Part shown: positions 6,220-6,961 of the stretch, one piece after another
Position numbering within the stretch: position 1 is the first letter of the stretch
Layout: every line of letters starts with the position of its first letter
NCBI GenBank assembly: GCA_002069025.1
Contig: MWBK01000250.1
Coordinates: 1 to 6,961, forward strand
Length of the DNA stretch: 6,961 nt
Direction: 5' to 3'
Source of the DNA: Bacteroidetes bacterium ADurb.Bin302
GTDB lineage: Bacteria; Bacteroidota; Bacteroidia; Bacteroidales; Paludibacteraceae
Notes under the pieces: model-generated
Database searches by the model: none
What the model was told of the DNA's origin: nothing
The model's input: only the letters and a program-made list of their open reading frames with translations
Program-made: the position numbers and the translations under genes

Positions 6220-6744
6220 ATGAAAACAAAAATATTAGTTATATTAGGCTTATGTATGTTAGCCGTTTCAGTGTATGCTGAGGATCTTCAATTTTCAGCG
6301 TCGGCACCTGAAGCAGTAGTTGAAGGCGACCAGTTTAGAGTTACATACACACTAAATAAAGAAGGCAAGGATCTTCGAGTTCCTGATATGTCTGATTTTG
6401 ACGTGTTAATGGGGCCTTCTACATCACGTAGTTCAAGTATGCAGATTACTAATGGTTCAATGACCAAAACAATGTCAATATCGTATACTTACATATTAGC
6501 AGGAAAAGCTCCGGGTAAATATGTATTAGCTCCTGCTACAATATTGGTTGATGGGCAAAAATATAGTTCTAATCAACTAGAAATAAAAGTACTTCCTCCT
6601 GATCAAAAAGTGCCTTCTTCATCAAGTACGCAAAGTTCGAATCAAGTTCCTGTAGCTCAGAGCAATACATCTGCAAATATTTCTGTGAAGCAATATAAAA
6701 TCTTCAACCAAAGAGCATTACAAAAATATAAAGAGGAATTCTAA
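6220..6744 (+). CDS. batD: BatD N-terminal part, truncated (probably a broken gene)
   Basis: BatD is a large periplasmic, membrane-anchored protein of the aerotolerance operon, normally about 600 residues with several beta domains and a C-terminal membrane helix. Here the frame has only 174 residues. Residues 1-20 are a signal peptide (ILVILGLCMLAVSVYA core). Residues 21-128 match the first BatD domain: FSASAPEAVVEGDQFRVTYT, FDVLMGPSTSRSSS, ISYTYILAGKAPGKYVL, and LEIKVLPPDQ. A Ser/Gln-rich linker follows to about 153, and ISVK at 154-157 may be the last family-like stretch. The final 17 residues, QYKIFNQRALQKYKEEF, do not fit the expected next segment (a second beta domain typically opening with LFVRA and NVYEQEA). 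Neither other forward frame continues it, so a single frameshift is not the cause. The product would lack the membrane anchor. Deletion, insertion of foreign DNA or an assembly join remain possible. Confidence 0.85.
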   Translation: MKTKILVILGLCMLAVSVYAEDLQFSASAPEAVVEGDQFRVTYTLNKEGKDLRVPDMSDFDVLMGPSTSRSSSMQITNGSMTKTMSISYTYILAGKAPGKYVLAPATILVDGQKYSSNQLEIKVLPPDQKVPSSSSTQSSNQVPVAQSNTSANISVKQYKIFNQRALQKYKEEF

Positions 6745-6866
6745 CTTTCTATTATCTTTAATCAATATAGAAATCACATATTCTCATTACTTCCAGACAT
6801 TATAGTTACCGTTGACTTTAATTCGGATTTAGGACATAATATGTCCAATATCTAGATTGTATATAA
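6745..6866 (+). other. A+T-rich non-coding stretch after truncated batD
   Basis: No coding frame is supported here. A 7-bp inverted repeat, TTTCTAT (6746-6752) and ATAGAAA (6767-6773), with a 14-base loop lies just after the batD stop; it is too A+T-rich and lacks a T run, so it is at best a weak terminator. A palindrome and a sigma70-like promoter pattern lie further on, listed separately. Confidence 0.4.
6812..6846 (+). promoter_or_regulatory. Palindromic operator-like site overlapping a sigma70-like promoter
   Basis: GGACATA-A-TATGTCC at 6832-6846 is a perfect 7-1-7 inverted repeat, the shape expected for a dimeric repressor site. TTGACT at 6812-6817 and CATAAT at 6835-6840 are separated by exactly 17 bases, a good fit to the classic -35/-10 pattern, and the -10 lies inside the palindrome. 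It is 20 bases before the ATG at 6867. Bacteroidetes housekeeping promoters do not normally follow this pattern, so the promoter reading may be chance or may point to foreign DNA. The palindrome is directly seen; its function is inferred. Confidence 0.35.
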
Positions 6867-6961
6867 ATGAGAAAGAAAGCATTAAACAATTTTAAAAATA
6901 CAATATTTATTACAAAAGACATGCTCAGAGATGTTAGTAACGAAAATGAAGAATCCCTCTC
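6867..6961 (+). CDS. Start of an unidentified open frame, cut by window edge
   Basis: An ATG at 6867, directly after an in-frame TAA (6864-6866), opens a frame of 31 codons that is still open at the right edge. The visible residues begin MRKKALNNFKNTIFITKDML and continue RDVSNENEESL; they are basic then acidic, without a signal peptide or recognisable motif. This is not the expected BatD remainder or BatE (a TPR/SH3-type protein). There is no good Shine-Dalgarno site, only the A+T-rich TATATAA. The frame may be a real gene that follows a rearrangement, but 31 codons is too short to be sure. Confidence 0.35.
   Translation, partial: MRKKALNNFKNTIFITKDMLRDVSNENEESL

Noticed and set aside
6690..6800. 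Simple frameshift as the reason for the short batD
   Set aside because: The other forward frames after the breakpoint either stop at once or read NIKSSTKEHYKNIKRN and onward, which is not like the BatD second domain.
6690..6961. Insertion sequence end next to the batD breakpoint
   Set aside because: No transposase-like frame, clear terminal inverted repeat or target duplication can be seen in the short visible stretch, so a mobile element is possible but not supported.

Overview
The window carries most of a Bacteroides aerotolerance (Bat) operon from an A+T-rich member of the Bacteroidetes, most likely the order Bacteroidales. The evidence is the gene order (MoxR ATPase, DUF58 protein, single-pass membrane protein, BatA, BatB, BatC, BatD), the upstream LysM protein, the general lack of strong Shine-Dalgarno sites, and a promoter of the GTTG-N20-TAnnTTnG type used by the Bacteroidetes primary sigma factor. 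Genus cannot be fixed from the sequence.

Layout: 1-419 is the 3' end of a gene for a protein with a C-terminal LysM-like domain. 420-600 is intergenic and holds a predicted promoter and a strong hairpin followed by eight T. 601-6218 holds six intact, tightly packed co-directional genes: moxR, a DUF58 gene, a BatD-like/DUF4381-like membrane protein gene, batA, batB and batC. Most junctions are overlaps or gaps of a few bases; only batA-batB has a 60-base gap. 6220-6744 is batD, but it encodes only 174 residues, whereas the family is usually around 600. The homologous part seems to stop near 6680-6690, followed by an unrelated 17-residue tail and a stop. 6745-6961 does not look like Bat sequence: it has a 15-bp perfect palindrome overlapping a sigma70-like -10 box and the start of an unidentified open frame that leaves the window. 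batE, which usually follows batD, is not seen.

How the parts may work together: MoxR is a cytosolic AAA+ ATPase, and the DUF58 protein is a soluble protein with an intact VWA metal site, a common MoxR partner. By the positive-inside rule, BatA and BatB place their VWA domains in the periplasm, where the BatC TPR protein and the BatD beta domains should also lie. The 327-residue single-pass protein has a periplasmic beta domain and a cytosolic C-terminal domain, so it is the best candidate in the window for coupling the ATPase side to the periplasmic side. The family was named for aerotolerance in Bacteroides fragilis; its biochemical activity remains unsettled.

The core operon is a known system. 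The least ordinary parts are the broken end of batD with the foreign sequence after it, and the hairpin/T-run that coincides with the predicted transcription start upstream of moxR.
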